Both the position numbers and the translations under genes were made by a program. A stretch of DNA of 6,964 nt, from assembly GCA_026389955.1 (NCBI GenBank), contig JAPLGY010000647.1:1-6964 (forward strand). The letters run 5' to 3'. Each line of letters begins with the position of its first letter. Positions within the stretch are counted from its first letter, which is position 1. Below, piece by piece: positions 1-6,767 of this stretch. Below the pieces are notes generated by a model, which searched no databases, was not told the DNA's origin, and saw nothing but the letters and a program-made list of their open reading frames with translations. Source of the stretch: Caldilinea sp. Its GTDB lineage: Bacteria; Chloroflexota; Anaerolineae; Caldilineales; Caldilineaceae.

Positions 1-855
1 CCCGACTGCTACCCGACCCCTGCCAGTTTCGCAGAGGCCTTTGCCCAGTTTGCCGCCCGGCTTCAGCCCGGCGGGGTGCTCGTGGCCTGTGTCGACGACG
101 ACGGCGTCCGCCAGCTGATGGCAAAAGCGCCGACCAGTCTCCGCTGGCTGACCTACGGCCTGGCGGAGGAGGCCGCCGTGCGCGGCGTCGATCCGCAGGT
201 CGCAGCCGGGGCAGCAGCCGATGTACGCTGGCCCGGCGTGCTGCAAGGGCAACTGGTGCTGGCCGTGCCAGGAGTCCACAATCTGCGCAACGCGCTGGCC
301 GCGACGGCAGTGGCGATCTACTGCCAGGTCGACGGGAAAAATGCCCTGCAGACGCTGCGAACCTACAGCGGGGCAGCTCGACGCTTCGAACACAAAGGCC
401 AGGCGGGCGGGGTGGTGGTCATCGACGACTACGCCCACCACCCGACTGAAATTGCTGCGACACTGGCAGCCGCCCGACGCTGCTACCCCCAGCAGCGGAT
501 CTGGGCAATTTTTCAGCCCCATACATTCAGCCGGACACGCCAGCTCCTGCCACAGCTGACAGAGAGCTTTGCCGACGCCGATCGGGTGCTGGTCACAGAC
601 ATCTACGCTGCACGCGAGCACGACGACGGCAGCGTGCATGCCCGCCAGCTGGTGGCAGCCTGCTCTCACCCGCACATCGACTATGTCGGTGGGCGAGAAC
701 AGGCTGTGGCCTGGCTGGCCGACGCCGTCTCCCCAGGAGATGTGGTCGTCACACTGGGGGCCGGCGACAGCGACCAGATCGGCGAATGGCTGTTGGCAGC
801 CTTGGAAAACACAACCCCGGCAGAAAGAGGAACGCATGCAGACAGCGCAGTTTGA
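1..855 (+). CDS. murC: UDP-N-acetylmuramate--L-alanine ligase MurC, C-terminal part (5' truncated by window edge)
   Basis: MurC is the cytoplasmic ATP-dependent ligase that attaches L-Ala to UDP-MurNAc, the first stem-peptide residue of peptidoglycan. The frame is open from base 1, so the gene starts upstream; 284 residues are visible of a family length near 460-490. The missing part should hold the UDP-binding domain and the ATP P-loop. Visible, numbered within the fragment: PDCYPT at the left edge, matching the central-domain stretch just after the conserved [13 protein letters not shown] (91-101), the Mur-ligase hinge motif; RRFEHKG (127-133); [10 protein letters not shown] (142-151), the MurC C-terminal-domain signature; QPHTFSRTR (172-180); [11 protein letters not shown] and a final [18 protein letters not shown] and QPHTFSRT favour MurC over MurD, MurE or MurF. 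The in-frame ATG at 76 is internal to the family alignment and is not the start. The stop TGA (853-855) lies inside murB, a 20-nt overlap that suggests translational coupling. Confidence 0.97.
   Translation, partial: PDCYPTPASFAEAFAQFAARLQPGGVLVACVDDDGVRQLMAKAPTSLRWLTYGLAEEAAVRGVDPQVAAGAAADVRWPGVLQGQLVLAVPGVHNLRNALAATAVAIYCQVDGKNALQTLRTYSGAARRFEHKGQAGGVVVIDDYAHHPTEIAATLAAARRCYPQQRIWAIFQPHTFSRTRQLLPQLTESFADADRVLVTDIYAAREHDDGSVHARQLVAACSHPHIDYVGGREQAVAWLADAVSPGDVVVTLGAGDSDQIGEWLLAALENTTPAERGTHADSAV
826..831 (+). promoter_or_regulatory. Ribosome binding site of murB
   Basis: AGAGGA lies about 4-5 nt before the ATG at 836. It sits inside the last codons of murC, so ribosomes finishing murC would pass or re-initiate here. 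It supports 836 as the murB start, although the frame is open upstream to 569. Confidence 0.6.
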
Positions 856-1831
856 CCCGCAGGTCCTGGCCCCCTACGGTGTGTCCGTCCAGCAGCAGGT
901 TCTGCTGGCACCGTATACAACCCTGAAAGTGGGTGGGCCGGCGACCTGTTTTGCCGAGGTCAGAACAGTCGGACAGCTGATCCGGCTGGTGCGCTGGGCA
1001 CGCGCGGCCGAGCTGCCCTACCTGCTCCTGGGAGGAGGCAGCAACGTGCTGGTCAGCGACGCCGGTGTGGAGGGGCTGGTCATCTACAACTGCTGCCGGC
1101 AGACCCGCATCGACGCTGCACCCTGCTGCGTGTTTGGCGACGACGAACGCCCGTTTGTCTTTGCAGAGAGCGGCAGCAGCATGGCCGGGCTGGCCAGACG
1201 AGCGATCGCCGCAGGGCTGACCGGGCTGGAATGGGCGGTCAGCCTGCCGGGCACGGTCGGGGGTGCCGTGGTCAACAACGCCGGCGCCTACGGCGGCGCC
1301 GTCAGCGACAACCTCTACAACGCCCTGATCCTGGGGGAGGAGGACGAGATCGCCGAAGTGCCCGCTGCCCAGCTGGCCTACGGCTATCGGAGAAGCCGCC
1401 TCAAACAGAGCGGAGAGCGCCGGCAGGCAGGGTGGATCCTGCAGCCCGGCTTTGGCCCGGTTGTGCTCAGCGCCAACTTTCGGCTGGCCACCGGCCACGA
1501 CGCCGGAATCCGGGCCCAGGCAGAACACAATCTCCAGCACCGACGCCAGTCGCAGCCGGTCGAGCCCAGCCTGGGCAGCACCTTTGTCAACCCGCCCGGA
1601 GACTTCGCCGGTCGGCTGATCGAAGCCGCCGGGCTGAAGGAGGCCCGCTGCGGCGGCGTTCAGGTCAGCCGGCAGCACGCCAACTTTCTGATCAACCCCG
1701 GTGGCGTGGGCAGCGCCCGGGCAGCCGACGTGCTGGCTCTGATTCAGACAATTCGACAGGAGGTTGCAGCCAGGACAGGAATCTGGCTGGAGCCGGAAGT
1801 GCAGCTGGTCGGCAGCTGGGAGATCGCATGA
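836..1831 (+). CDS. murB: UDP-N-acetylenolpyruvoylglucosamine reductase MurB (type II)
   Basis: MurB is a cytoplasmic FAD enzyme that uses NADPH to reduce UDP-GlcNAc-enolpyruvate to UDP-MurNAc. The 331 residues are of normal length. The FAD-binding domain shows TTLKVGGPA (28-36), [10 protein letters not shown] (66-75) and [19 protein letters not shown] (from 136). YRRSRLK (184-190) is the conserved Y-R-x-S-x-(F/L)-K element. The C-terminal substrate domain has GSTFVNPPG with Ser248, the expected proton-donor position, then [25 protein letters not shown] and the LEPE motif (318-321) with the catalytic glutamate. The compact GSTF...[11 protein letters not shown] arrangement, without the long insertion of E. 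coli-type MurB, indicates type II. An odd detail is the pair of adjacent cysteines C86-C87 and C97-C98 in the FAD domain. The ATG at 836 is chosen because family homology begins shortly after it and a Shine-Dalgarno sequence precedes it. The frame is open upstream to 569, but that stretch lies within murC. The stop overlaps the ddl start. Confidence 0.97.
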   Translation: MQTAQFDPQVLAPYGVSVQQQVLLAPYTTLKVGGPATCFAEVRTVGQLIRLVRWARAAELPYLLLGGGSNVLVSDAGVEGLVIYNCCRQTRIDAAPCCVFGDDERPFVFAESGSSMAGLARRAIAAGLTGLEWAVSLPGTVGGAVVNNAGAYGGAVSDNLYNALILGEEDEIAEVPAAQLAYGYRRSRLKQSGERRQAGWILQPGFGPVVLSANFRLATGHDAGIRAQAEHNLQHRRQSQPVEPSLGSTFVNPPGDFAGRLIEAAGLKEARCGGVQVSRQHANFLINPGGVGSARAADVLALIQTIRQEVAARTGIWLEPEVQLVGSWEIA

Positions 1832-2901
1832 TGACGCAGCAGGTCAGGTATCGGGTCGGCGTCCTGTTCGGAGGGCGCAGCAGCGAGCATGCCGTTTCGC
1901 TGGCCAGCGCCCGCACGGTGATGCACGCGCTGCGCCAGGCTGGCCACGAGGTGATCCCCATCGGGATCAGCCCGACAGGCCAGTGGCTGCTCCAGCCAGA
2001 TGGCTGGCTGCGGCTGGCCGCTGGCGAATCGCGTCCCCTGCCCCACGAGACGACACAGAACCGCTGGATGCCCCCAACACTGCCGCCGCTCGATGTGATC
2101 TTTCCCGTGCTGCACGGCCCCTACGGCGAAGACGGCACAGTACAGGGGCTGTTGGAAATGGCCGGCCTCCCCTATGTGGGATCAGGGGTGCTGGCCAGCG
2201 CAGCAGCCATGGACAAGGCCATCGCACGGCGGCTGTTTGCCGGCGATGGCCTGCCCCAGGTGCGCTACAGGGTCGTCCGACAACAGGAATGGCAAGCCGC
2301 CCCGACAGCGGTTCTCCAGCGCATCGAAAAAGAGCTGGACTATCCGCTCTTTCTTAAACCGGCCAACATGGGAAGCAGCGTCGGAGTCAGCAAGGTGGTC
2401 AGCCGAACCCAGCTGGAGCCAGCCGTATGGACAGCCTTGCGCTATGACCGCAAGGTGCTGGTAGAAGAAGCCGTGCCCGCCGCCCGCGAGATCGAAGTCA
2501 GTGTGCTGGGCAACGAACAGCCAGCGGCCAGCGTCGCCGGCGAAATCGTGCCCGCCAACGAATTTTATGACTACTCTGCCAAATACGAAAGCGCAGACAG
2601 CCAGCTGCTGATCCCTGCCCGGCTGGAGGAGGCACAGCAGCAGCTGGTGCAAGAGTACGCAGTGCGCGCTTTTCAGGCCTTGGACTGTGAAGGCCTGGCG
2701 CGCGTTGACTTTCTGCTGGACGGACAGAGCGGCCAGATCTATCTGAACGAGGTGAACACCCTCCCGGGATTCACCCAGATCAGCATGTATCCCAAGCTGT
2801 GGGAAGCCAGCGGGCTGAGTTGCGCCATGCTGGTCCACCGGCTGCTGGAGCTGGCGATGGAACGTTTTCAGGCCCGACAGGCACTCAGCACAGGTCGGTG
2901 A
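1828..2901 (+). CDS. ddl: D-alanine--D-alanine ligase
   Basis: Ddl is a cytoplasmic ATP-grasp ligase that joins two D-Ala residues; MurF adds the dipeptide to the peptidoglycan precursor. From the first ATG it has 357 residues, a normal length. Motifs: [12 protein letters not shown] (13-24) with the substrate-binding Glu20; HGPYGEDGT (96-104); [13 protein letters not shown] (177-189) with ATP-contacting Lys177 and the glycine/serine loop; EFYDYSAKY (245-253); RVDF with Asp294; and [11 protein letters not shown] (306-316) with the magnesium ligands Glu308 and Asn310. Tyr253, the last residue of the FYDYxAKY motif, is the position where lactate-accepting ligases carry Phe, so D-Ala-D-Ala rather than D-Ala-D-Lac is predicted. 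Two adjacent ATGs (1828 and 1831) are both possible. GGGAG at 1818-1822 is 5 nt from the first and 8 nt from the second, so the true start may be 1831. The start overlaps the murB stop, a typical coupled junction. Confidence 0.97.
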   Translation: MMTQQVRYRVGVLFGGRSSEHAVSLASARTVMHALRQAGHEVIPIGISPTGQWLLQPDGWLRLAAGESRPLPHETTQNRWMPPTLPPLDVIFPVLHGPYGEDGTVQGLLEMAGLPYVGSGVLASAAAMDKAIARRLFAGDGLPQVRYRVVRQQEWQAAPTAVLQRIEKELDYPLFLKPANMGSSVGVSKVVSRTQLEPAVWTALRYDRKVLVEEAVPAAREIEVSVLGNEQPAASVAGEIVPANEFYDYSAKYESADSQLLIPARLEEAQQQLVQEYAVRAFQALDCEGLARVDFLLDGQSGQIYLNEVNTLPGFTQISMYPKLWEASGLSCAMLVHRLLELAMERFQARQALSTGR

Positions 2902-2917
2902 AGGGCAACAAGGGCAG

Positions 2918-3844
2918 ATGAGCGGAAGCGCCAAAAAACGGCAGACGAAAACGCAGACGCCTTCCTCCAGAACGACGCAACGTGCGGCGTCTGCCAGGTC
3001 GCAGGCGGCGTCTGCCCGGCGGCGGGTCGCCGAACGACGCCGCCAACAGCTGCACCGACAGATGCGCCGGTTCGAGGCGTTGCTGCCAGCCCTGACCACG
3101 CTCCGCATGCCCAATCTCTGGGCGGTGCCGAGAAAAATCCTGCACAGACGCCTGGTCTGGGCTGCGCTGGCTGCTGCGGTGGCGCTGGGTGGATTGGTGA
3201 GCTGGACAGCCCTCGACGAACGCTGGTATATTTACCGTGAAGATATCCAGTTCAACAGCCTGACCTACCTGGATGCCGAAGAACTCTGGCGCCGCGCCGA
3301 GATCGACGGTTGGCAGGTTTTTTGGGTCGACAGCGATGCAGTGGCACAGCGTCTGCGGGAGAACCCCTATGTGGCCGATGTGCAGGTACAGGTGGCGCCC
3401 CTCGCCAACAAAGTCACCGTGGAGGTGACCGAAGTGCGCCCGCTGGCGCTGTGGGTCACCGACCAAGGGGAGCTTTGGCTGCGCGAGGATGGAAGGGCAC
3501 TGGCGCCGCTGGGACCTTCCCCGCCTGATCTGCTGCAGATTCTGGATACTGCGGCCGAGGCAACGCTGGCCGGCGCGGAAAGAGGGACAGCGATCGACCC
3601 GGCGGTTCTGCGCAGCGCACAGGCGCTGGCCCGCCAGTTCCCCGGTGTCTCGCCGCTGCGCTACAACCGTCTGGTTGGGCTCAATTTTCGTCTGCCCAAC
3701 TCGACCTACTGGGTCTACTGGGGCGTCGACGAAAACGTCGAGCAAAAACTGGAGAACCTGGATGCAGCTGAAAAGCTGCTGGCCAGCGGACAGGCGACCG
3801 GCACAGTGATCGATGTGCGACAGAGACGGCTCTACATCAAATGA
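2918..3844 (+). CDS. ftsQ: Cell division protein FtsQ (DivIB family)
   Basis: FtsQ is a single-pass membrane protein of the divisome that links early ring proteins to the septal synthase complex through FtsB and FtsL. The 308 residues show the family layout. Residues 1-78 are a cytoplasmic, Arg/Gln/Ser-rich basic tail. One hydrophobic segment spans about 79-99 (begins [14 protein letters not shown]), giving N-in, C-out topology. A POTRA domain covers about 106-177, with the helix around [13 protein letters not shown] and the typical [11 protein letters not shown] (149-159) followed by [15 protein letters not shown]. The rest (about 178-308) is the beta domain, ending [12 protein letters not shown]. 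Sequence conservation in this family is low, so the call rests on architecture and position between ddl and ftsA. The start lies 16 nt after ddl. AGGG at 2911-2914 is only 3 nt from the ATG, a tight spacing, but no better upstream start exists in this frame. A 7-residue repeat ([14 protein letters not shown]) lies in the basic tail. Confidence 0.93.
   Translation: MSGSAKKRQTKTQTPSSRTTQRAASARSQAASARRRVAERRRQQLHRQMRRFEALLPALTTLRMPNLWAVPRKILHRRLVWAALAAAVALGGLVSWTALDERWYIYREDIQFNSLTYLDAEELWRRAEIDGWQVFWVDSDAVAQRLRENPYVADVQVQVAPLANKVTVEVTEVRPLALWVTDQGELWLREDGRALAPLGPSPPDLLQILDTAAEATLAGAERGTAIDPAVLRSAQALARQFPGVSPLRYNRLVGLNFRLPNSTYWVYWGVDENVEQKLENLDAAEKLLASGQATGTVIDVRQRRLYIK
2984..3016 (+). repeat. 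Two-copy 21-bp-period direct repeat in the 5' end of ftsQ
   Basis: GCGGCGTCTGCC occurs at 2984-2995 and again at 3005-3016, encoding AASAR twice with a period of seven codons. The 9-mer GGCGTCTGC inside both copies (2986-2994 and 3007-3015) is the exact reverse complement of GCAGACGCC at 2953-2961; a shorter partner GCAGACG lies at 2941-2947. The repeat probably reflects slippage in a low-complexity basic tail. Confidence 0.55.
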
Positions 3845-3911
3845 ATCGGCTGAACCATCGGCAGCCATCGCCCGAGTCAGTGGCAGGATGAATCGGAAAA
3901 GGCGCAGGACG

Positions 3912-3916
3912 AGGAG
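3912..3916 (+). promoter_or_regulatory. Ribosome binding site that fixes the ftsA start
   Basis: AGGAG lies 7 nt before ATG 3924. The reading frame stays open upstream to 3813 and contains another ATG at 3888, but that one has AGG directly abutting the start codon and no usable spacing. This site therefore favours 3924. Confidence 0.7.
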
Positions 3917-3923
3917 CGGAAAG

Positions 3924-5192
3924 ATGCAAGAATACATCTGTGCAATCGATATCGGGACGACCAAAATCTGTGTGTTGACCGCGCAGGTGACCTATGACGG
4001 GCTGGGGCAGCTGTCACTGCACCTGCTGGGCGAAGGAGTGGCACCCAGCCGTGGAATCCGGCGCGGGGTGGTGGTCGATGTGCCCGAGGCGACCGCAGCG
4101 ATCGGGGAGGCGATTCAAAAATGTGAGCAGGACGCCGGCCGCCCGATCCTGAGCGCCTATGTCGGGATCGCGGGCAGCCACATCAGCACACGCAACAGCC
4201 GAGGGGTCAGCCCGGTCGACCGCCGCAGCGGTGTCACCAGCGCCGACATGCAGCGGGCGCTGGAGGGCGCACGGGCAGTCGTGCTGCCGGAAAACCAGGC
4301 CGTCATCCATACCCTGGCACGCACCTGGACGGTCGATGGCGAGACCGAAGTGCAGCAGCCGATCGGGATGAACGCACATCGGCTCGAGGTGGACGCACAC
4401 ATCGTCACAGGCAGCAGCACCGCCATCCACAACCTGGTCCAATGTGTAGGGGCCCATGGGATCGACATCGATGAGCTGGTGCTGGAACCTCTGGCCGCCA
4501 ACGAGGCGGTGCTGCGGCCAGAGGAGCGGCGCATGGGGGTGGCCGTGGTCGACATGGGCGGCGGTACGTCAGACCTGGCCCTCTTTCTCGACAGCGCGCT
4601 GACGCACACAGCCATCCTGGACATGGGCGGCAACCATCTGACCAACGATGTCGCCGTGGGGCTGCGCTGCTCCTTTGAAACCGCCGAGGAGATCAAGCTG
4701 CGCTACGGTTCGTTGCTCCCGGAACGCGTTGCCCCCGACGAGACGGTCTGGGCCAGCGTCTTCGGTGAAAAAGCAGAGCGCAGTTTCAGCCGCCGTTTCA
4801 TCTGCGACGTTCTGGAAGCCCGGGCGGCAGAGATGATCGAGACCCTTGCCGAAAAACTGACAGAAAACGGGTGGATCGACCGGCTCCCAGCAGGGGTCGT
4901 GCTGACCGGCGGCTGCAGCCAGCTGCCGGGATTTGCCGAGCTCGGACGCAGCACGCTCGGCATGCCCGTGCGGATCGGCGCAGCACAGAACTCGCTGCCG
5001 ATCGCCGGGCTGACCCGCACACTCCTGACCCCCAGCTATGCAACTTCGGTCGGGCTGCTGCTGTGGGGCTTACACGAAGACGCACGCTCGGTCCATCAAC
5101 GGTACCAGGCGGACCACGGCAACTCATCCAGACAAAAATGGATGGGCGCAGCCGCCAGATGGCTCAAAACCCTGTTGCCGGACAGGGATTGA
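3924..5192 (+). CDS. ftsA: Cell division protein FtsA, actin-like membrane anchor of the Z ring
   Basis: FtsA is an actin-fold ATPase that polymerises under the membrane, binds the FtsZ C-terminal peptide and recruits later divisome proteins. From ATG 3924 it has 422 residues, normal for the family. Visible elements: AIDIGTTKI (7-15), the first phosphate loop; [15 protein letters not shown], leading into the FtsA-specific 1C/SHS2 domain (roughly residues 80-160, with YVGIAGSHI); [10 protein letters not shown] (208-217), the second phosphate loop with Asp210; [10 protein letters not shown] (327-336), the adenosine-site loop; and a C-terminal amphipathic helix around 403-418 ([16 protein letters not shown]) that fits the membrane-targeting sequence. 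The 1C domain separates FtsA from MreB and DnaK relatives. The start is supported by AGGAG 7 nt upstream and by homology beginning at once. An upstream in-frame ATG at 3888 would add a basic 12-residue extension and is less likely. The gene lies 79 nt after ftsQ with no clear promoter or terminator in the gap. Confidence 0.96.
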   Translation: MQEYICAIDIGTTKICVLTAQVTYDGLGQLSLHLLGEGVAPSRGIRRGVVVDVPEATAAIGEAIQKCEQDAGRPILSAYVGIAGSHISTRNSRGVSPVDRRSGVTSADMQRALEGARAVVLPENQAVIHTLARTWTVDGETEVQQPIGMNAHRLEVDAHIVTGSSTAIHNLVQCVGAHGIDIDELVLEPLAANEAVLRPEERRMGVAVVDMGGGTSDLALFLDSALTHTAILDMGGNHLTNDVAVGLRCSFETAEEIKLRYGSLLPERVAPDETVWASVFGEKAERSFSRRFICDVLEARAAEMIETLAEKLTENGWIDRLPAGVVLTGGCSQLPGFAELGRSTLGMPVRIGAAQNSLPIAGLTRTLLTPSYATSVGLLLWGLHEDARSVHQRYQADHGNSSRQKWMGAAARWLKTLLPDRD

Positions 5193-5312
5193 GATACATG
5201 GTTGCCGCCCCTCTGATCGGTGAAGGCCTGTCCTGGGGGCGGAAAGACGCAAAAAGTGTTGTAAAGGCAATCCATCGCACCATCATCGCAGGCCAGAATG
5301 TCTGAACCATCC

Positions 5313-5318
5313 AAGGAG
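5313..5318 (+). promoter_or_regulatory. Ribosome binding site that fixes the ftsZ start
   Basis: AAGGAG lies 6 nt before ATG 5325, the strongest Shine-Dalgarno match in the window, as expected for an abundant protein. It falls downstream of another in-frame ATG at 5298, which has no such site, so 5325 is the preferred start. Confidence 0.8.
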
Positions 5319-5324
5319 AACTAC

Positions 5325-6515
5325 ATGACCCGCAGCACCAAAGCACAACCGTCGTATGTCGATAACTTTGCCCAGATCAAGGTTGTCGGCGTGGGGGGCG
5401 GCGGTCAAAATGCCGTCAACCGCATGATCGAAGAAGGCATCCAAGGCGTCGAATTCATCGCTGTCAACACGGATGCACAGGCATTGATGCTCTCCAGCGC
5501 ACCCCAGCGGCTGCGCATCGGAGAGAAAATCACCAAGGGGCTGGGCTCGGGCGGCAACCCGGAAATCGGCCTGCGTGCCGCCGAAGAAAGCCGCGAGGAG
5601 CTGCGCCAGATGCTCAAAGGCGCCGACATGGTCTTCGTAACCGCCGGGATGGGCGGGGGTACCGGTTCCGGCGCTTCAACGGTCGTGGCCCAGGTCGCGC
5701 GCGAGGAGGGAGCCCTGACGATCGGCGTGGTCACGCGCCCCTTTACCTTCGAGGGGACCCAACGCCGACGCAACGCCGAACACTCGATCGAGACGCTGCA
5801 GGGCTCTGTCGACACCCTGATCTCCATCCCCAACGACCGGCTCCTGCAAATTGCAGGCAAGTCCGCCAGTGTCAAACAGGCCTTCGGCATGGCAGACGAC
5901 GTTCTGCGCCAAGGCATCCAAGGGATCAGCGAGCTGATCACCGTCCCAGGCTTGATCAACTTGGACTTCGCCGACGTCAAGACGATCATGCAGGACGGTG
6001 GGGCCGCCTTGATGGCGATCGGGCGGGGCACAGGCGAAAACCGGGCGCGCGAGGCAGCCAGCCGGGCGATCGAAAGTGCCCTGTTGGATGTGTCGATCGA
6101 AGGAGCCCGCTCGATCATCTTCAACATCAAAGGCGGAGAAGACATGAGCCTCTTCGAGGTCAACGAAGCCGCTGAGGTGATCCGGGCCAGCGCCCACCCC
6201 GAATGCAACATCATCTTCGGCGCAGTGGTCGACCCCGAAGTGGGGGGCGAAATCCATCTGACCGTGATTGCAACCGGCTTTGACCGACCCAAACCCCAAG
6301 ACCAGTTTGACTTCGTCCGCTCTGCCTTTGACGGACAAAACAAGCAGCGGACCGAACGCCGGCCCGCCCGCAATGAACCCGCCCGCAGCGAACCAGCCCG
6401 CAGCGAACCAGCCCGCGACCCCAACACAGACTACCAGGTCCGAACCTTTCAACGCGACGACCTGGATATCCCGGCGTTTCTCCGACGCCAACGCCCCAAC
6501 AACGGGCGCAGCTGA
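5325..6515 (+). CDS. ftsZ: Cell division GTPase FtsZ
   Basis: FtsZ is the tubulin-like GTPase whose filaments form the cytoplasmic Z ring. The start at 5325 gives 396 residues, normal for the family. Motifs: [14 protein letters not shown] (19-32), the first nucleotide loop; [19 protein letters not shown] (109-118), the tubulin signature; [27 protein letters not shown] with Asp191/Asp192; and the catalytic T7 loop NLDFADV (212-218) with Asp214 and Asp217 in NxDxxD form. The globular core ends near 320 (ATGFD). A charged linker (about 321-377) with EPARS repeats follows, then [11 protein letters not shown] (378-388), the conserved peptide that docks on FtsA or SepF, and a basic tail. In the signature loop Ser115 replaces the usual Thr, and Thr119 stands where Pro is common. 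The 132-nt gap after ftsA shows no convincing promoter; an ATG at 5298 would add nine residues but lacks a ribosome binding site. A strong terminator follows. Confidence 0.98.
   Translation: MTRSTKAQPSYVDNFAQIKVVGVGGGGQNAVNRMIEEGIQGVEFIAVNTDAQALMLSSAPQRLRIGEKITKGLGSGGNPEIGLRAAEESREELRQMLKGADMVFVTAGMGGGTGSGASTVVAQVAREEGALTIGVVTRPFTFEGTQRRRNAEHSIETLQGSVDTLISIPNDRLLQIAGKSASVKQAFGMADDVLRQGIQGISELITVPGLINLDFADVKTIMQDGGAALMAIGRGTGENRAREAASRAIESALLDVSIEGARSIIFNIKGGEDMSLFEVNEAAEVIRASAHPECNIIFGAVVDPEVGGEIHLTVIATGFDRPKPQDQFDFVRSAFDGQNKQRTERRPARNEPARSEPARSEPARDPNTDYQVRTFQRDDLDIPAFLRRQRPNNGRS
6357..6416 (+). repeat. 15-bp tandem repeats in the FtsZ linker
   Basis: Four in-frame units of five codons read [20 protein letters not shown]. 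The last two (6387-6401 and 6402-6416) are identical at DNA level, AGCGAACCAGCCCGC; the NEPAR unit (6372-6386) differs at a few bases and the first unit is more diverged. They sit in the disordered linker between the GTPase core and the C-terminal docking peptide. Length change by whole units would keep the frame. Confidence 0.85.
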
Positions 6516-6539
6516 ACGTGCACTTCAGCCAGAAAGAAA

Positions 6540-6579
6540 GCGGCAGGAGGCGTTCAGACGCCTCCTGCCGCCTTTTTTT
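6540..6579 (+). terminator. Intrinsic terminator of the dcw cluster after ftsZ
   Basis: A perfect 14-bp GC-rich stem (6540-6553 with 6558-6571, left arm GCGGCAGGAGGCGT) closes a TCAG tetraloop. It is followed by C and seven T residues (6573-6579). It begins 24 nt after the ftsZ stop. It should end transcription of the ftsZ message and isolate the downstream nrdR unit. Confidence 0.93.
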
Positions 6580-6583
6580 GAAC

Positions 6584-6626
6584 AGGCTTGCTTGCTCGCA
6601 AGCTTAAAATTCTGAGCGATTTAAGC
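6584..6626. other. Two overlapping small inverted repeats after the terminator
   Basis: GCTTGC (6586-6591) pairs with GCAAGC (6598-6603) across a 6-nt loop. GCTTAAA (6602-6608) pairs with TTTAAGC (6620-6626) across an 11-nt loop. The two stems share bases 6602-6603, so full versions could not form together. No T tract follows on the + strand. I cannot assign a function; a weak secondary terminator or chance are both possible. Confidence 0.3.
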
Positions 6627-6668
6627 ACGCCCCAGTCCCTCTCTCTGGCAACTTGCACGAAACGTCAT

Positions 6669-6698
6669 TTGCCCCCCTTCCCGCCTGTGTGGTATACT
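6669..6698 (+). promoter_or_regulatory. Probable promoter of nrdR
   Basis: TATACT (6693-6698) is a good -10 element, preceded by TGG (6690-6692), which makes it an extended -10. A weak -35 candidate TTGCCC (6669-6674) lies 18 nt upstream. Transcription would begin near 6705, just before the NrdR boxes, so a bound repressor would lie over the start of transcription and the leader. The organism's sigma-factor consensus is unknown, so this is a pattern-based call. Confidence 0.5.
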
Positions 6699-6710
6699 GT
6701 TTTTTCTTGT

Positions 6711-6730
6711 ACATACAATATGTTGTATGT
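6711..6730. promoter_or_regulatory. NrdR box 1 (operator)
   Basis: ACATACAATATGTTGTATGT is a palindrome with only the central pair of positions flanking the axis mismatched. Its 16-bp core (6713-6728) matches the published NrdR consensus acaCwAtATaTwGtgt at 13 of 16 positions by my alignment. It lies directly after the presumed transcription start of nrdR. Confidence 0.78.
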
Positions 6731-6740
6731 TTTTTGAGCT

Positions 6741-6760
6741 AAACACAAAATGTTGTAGGT
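6741..6760. promoter_or_regulatory. NrdR box 2 (operator), overlapping the nrdR ribosome binding site
   Basis: AAACACAAAATGTTGTAGGT contains a 16-bp core (6743-6758) matching the NrdR consensus at 12 of 16 positions. It lies exactly 30 bp from box 1, about three helical turns, the paired arrangement typical of NrdR operators. Its right end departs from symmetry to give AGGT (6757-6760), which can serve as the Shine-Dalgarno sequence 7 nt before the nrdR ATG. Confidence 0.75.
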
Positions 6761-6767
6761 AATTTTG

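Noticed and set aside
569..835. N-terminal extension of murB up to ATG 569
   Set aside because: It lies within conserved murC and has no MurB similarity; MurB homology fits a start at 836.
749..1678. Long minus-strand ORF (309 codons) opposite murC/murB
   Set aside because: It mirrors the conserved MurB frame in GC-rich DNA, has no recognisable domain and would be fully antisense to a certain gene.
1231..1827. N-terminal extension of ddl up to ATG 1231
   Set aside because: The frame is open only because it runs inside murB in another frame; Ddl homology begins right after 1828 and the extension is Arg/Gly/Gln-rich noise.
2182..3114. Minus-strand ORF of 310 codons opposite ddl and the start of ftsQ
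   Set aside because: Shadow of strongly supported forward genes; its composition (His/Cys/Arg-rich patches) is typical of antisense translation.
3813..3923. Longer FtsA starting at 3813 or 3888
   Set aside because: FtsA homology begins at the residues after 3924, which has an AGGAG at ideal spacing; 3813 overlaps ftsQ and 3888 lacks a spaced ribosome binding site.
2885..3964. Minus-strand ORF of 359 codons opposite ftsQ
   Set aside because: It is longer than ftsQ itself but has no domain; the forward frame has the TM-POTRA architecture and the right neighbours.
5193..5324. Promoter for ftsZ in the ftsA-ftsZ gap
   Set aside because: TTGCCG occurs at 5175-5180 and 5202-5207, but neither has a credible -10 at 16-18 nt, and TGTAAA near 5260 has no -35.
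5405..6427. Minus-strand ORF of 340 codons opposite ftsZ
   Set aside because: Ser/Arg/Pro-rich shadow of FtsZ codons; its repeated AGSLR stretch is only the complement of the linker repeats.
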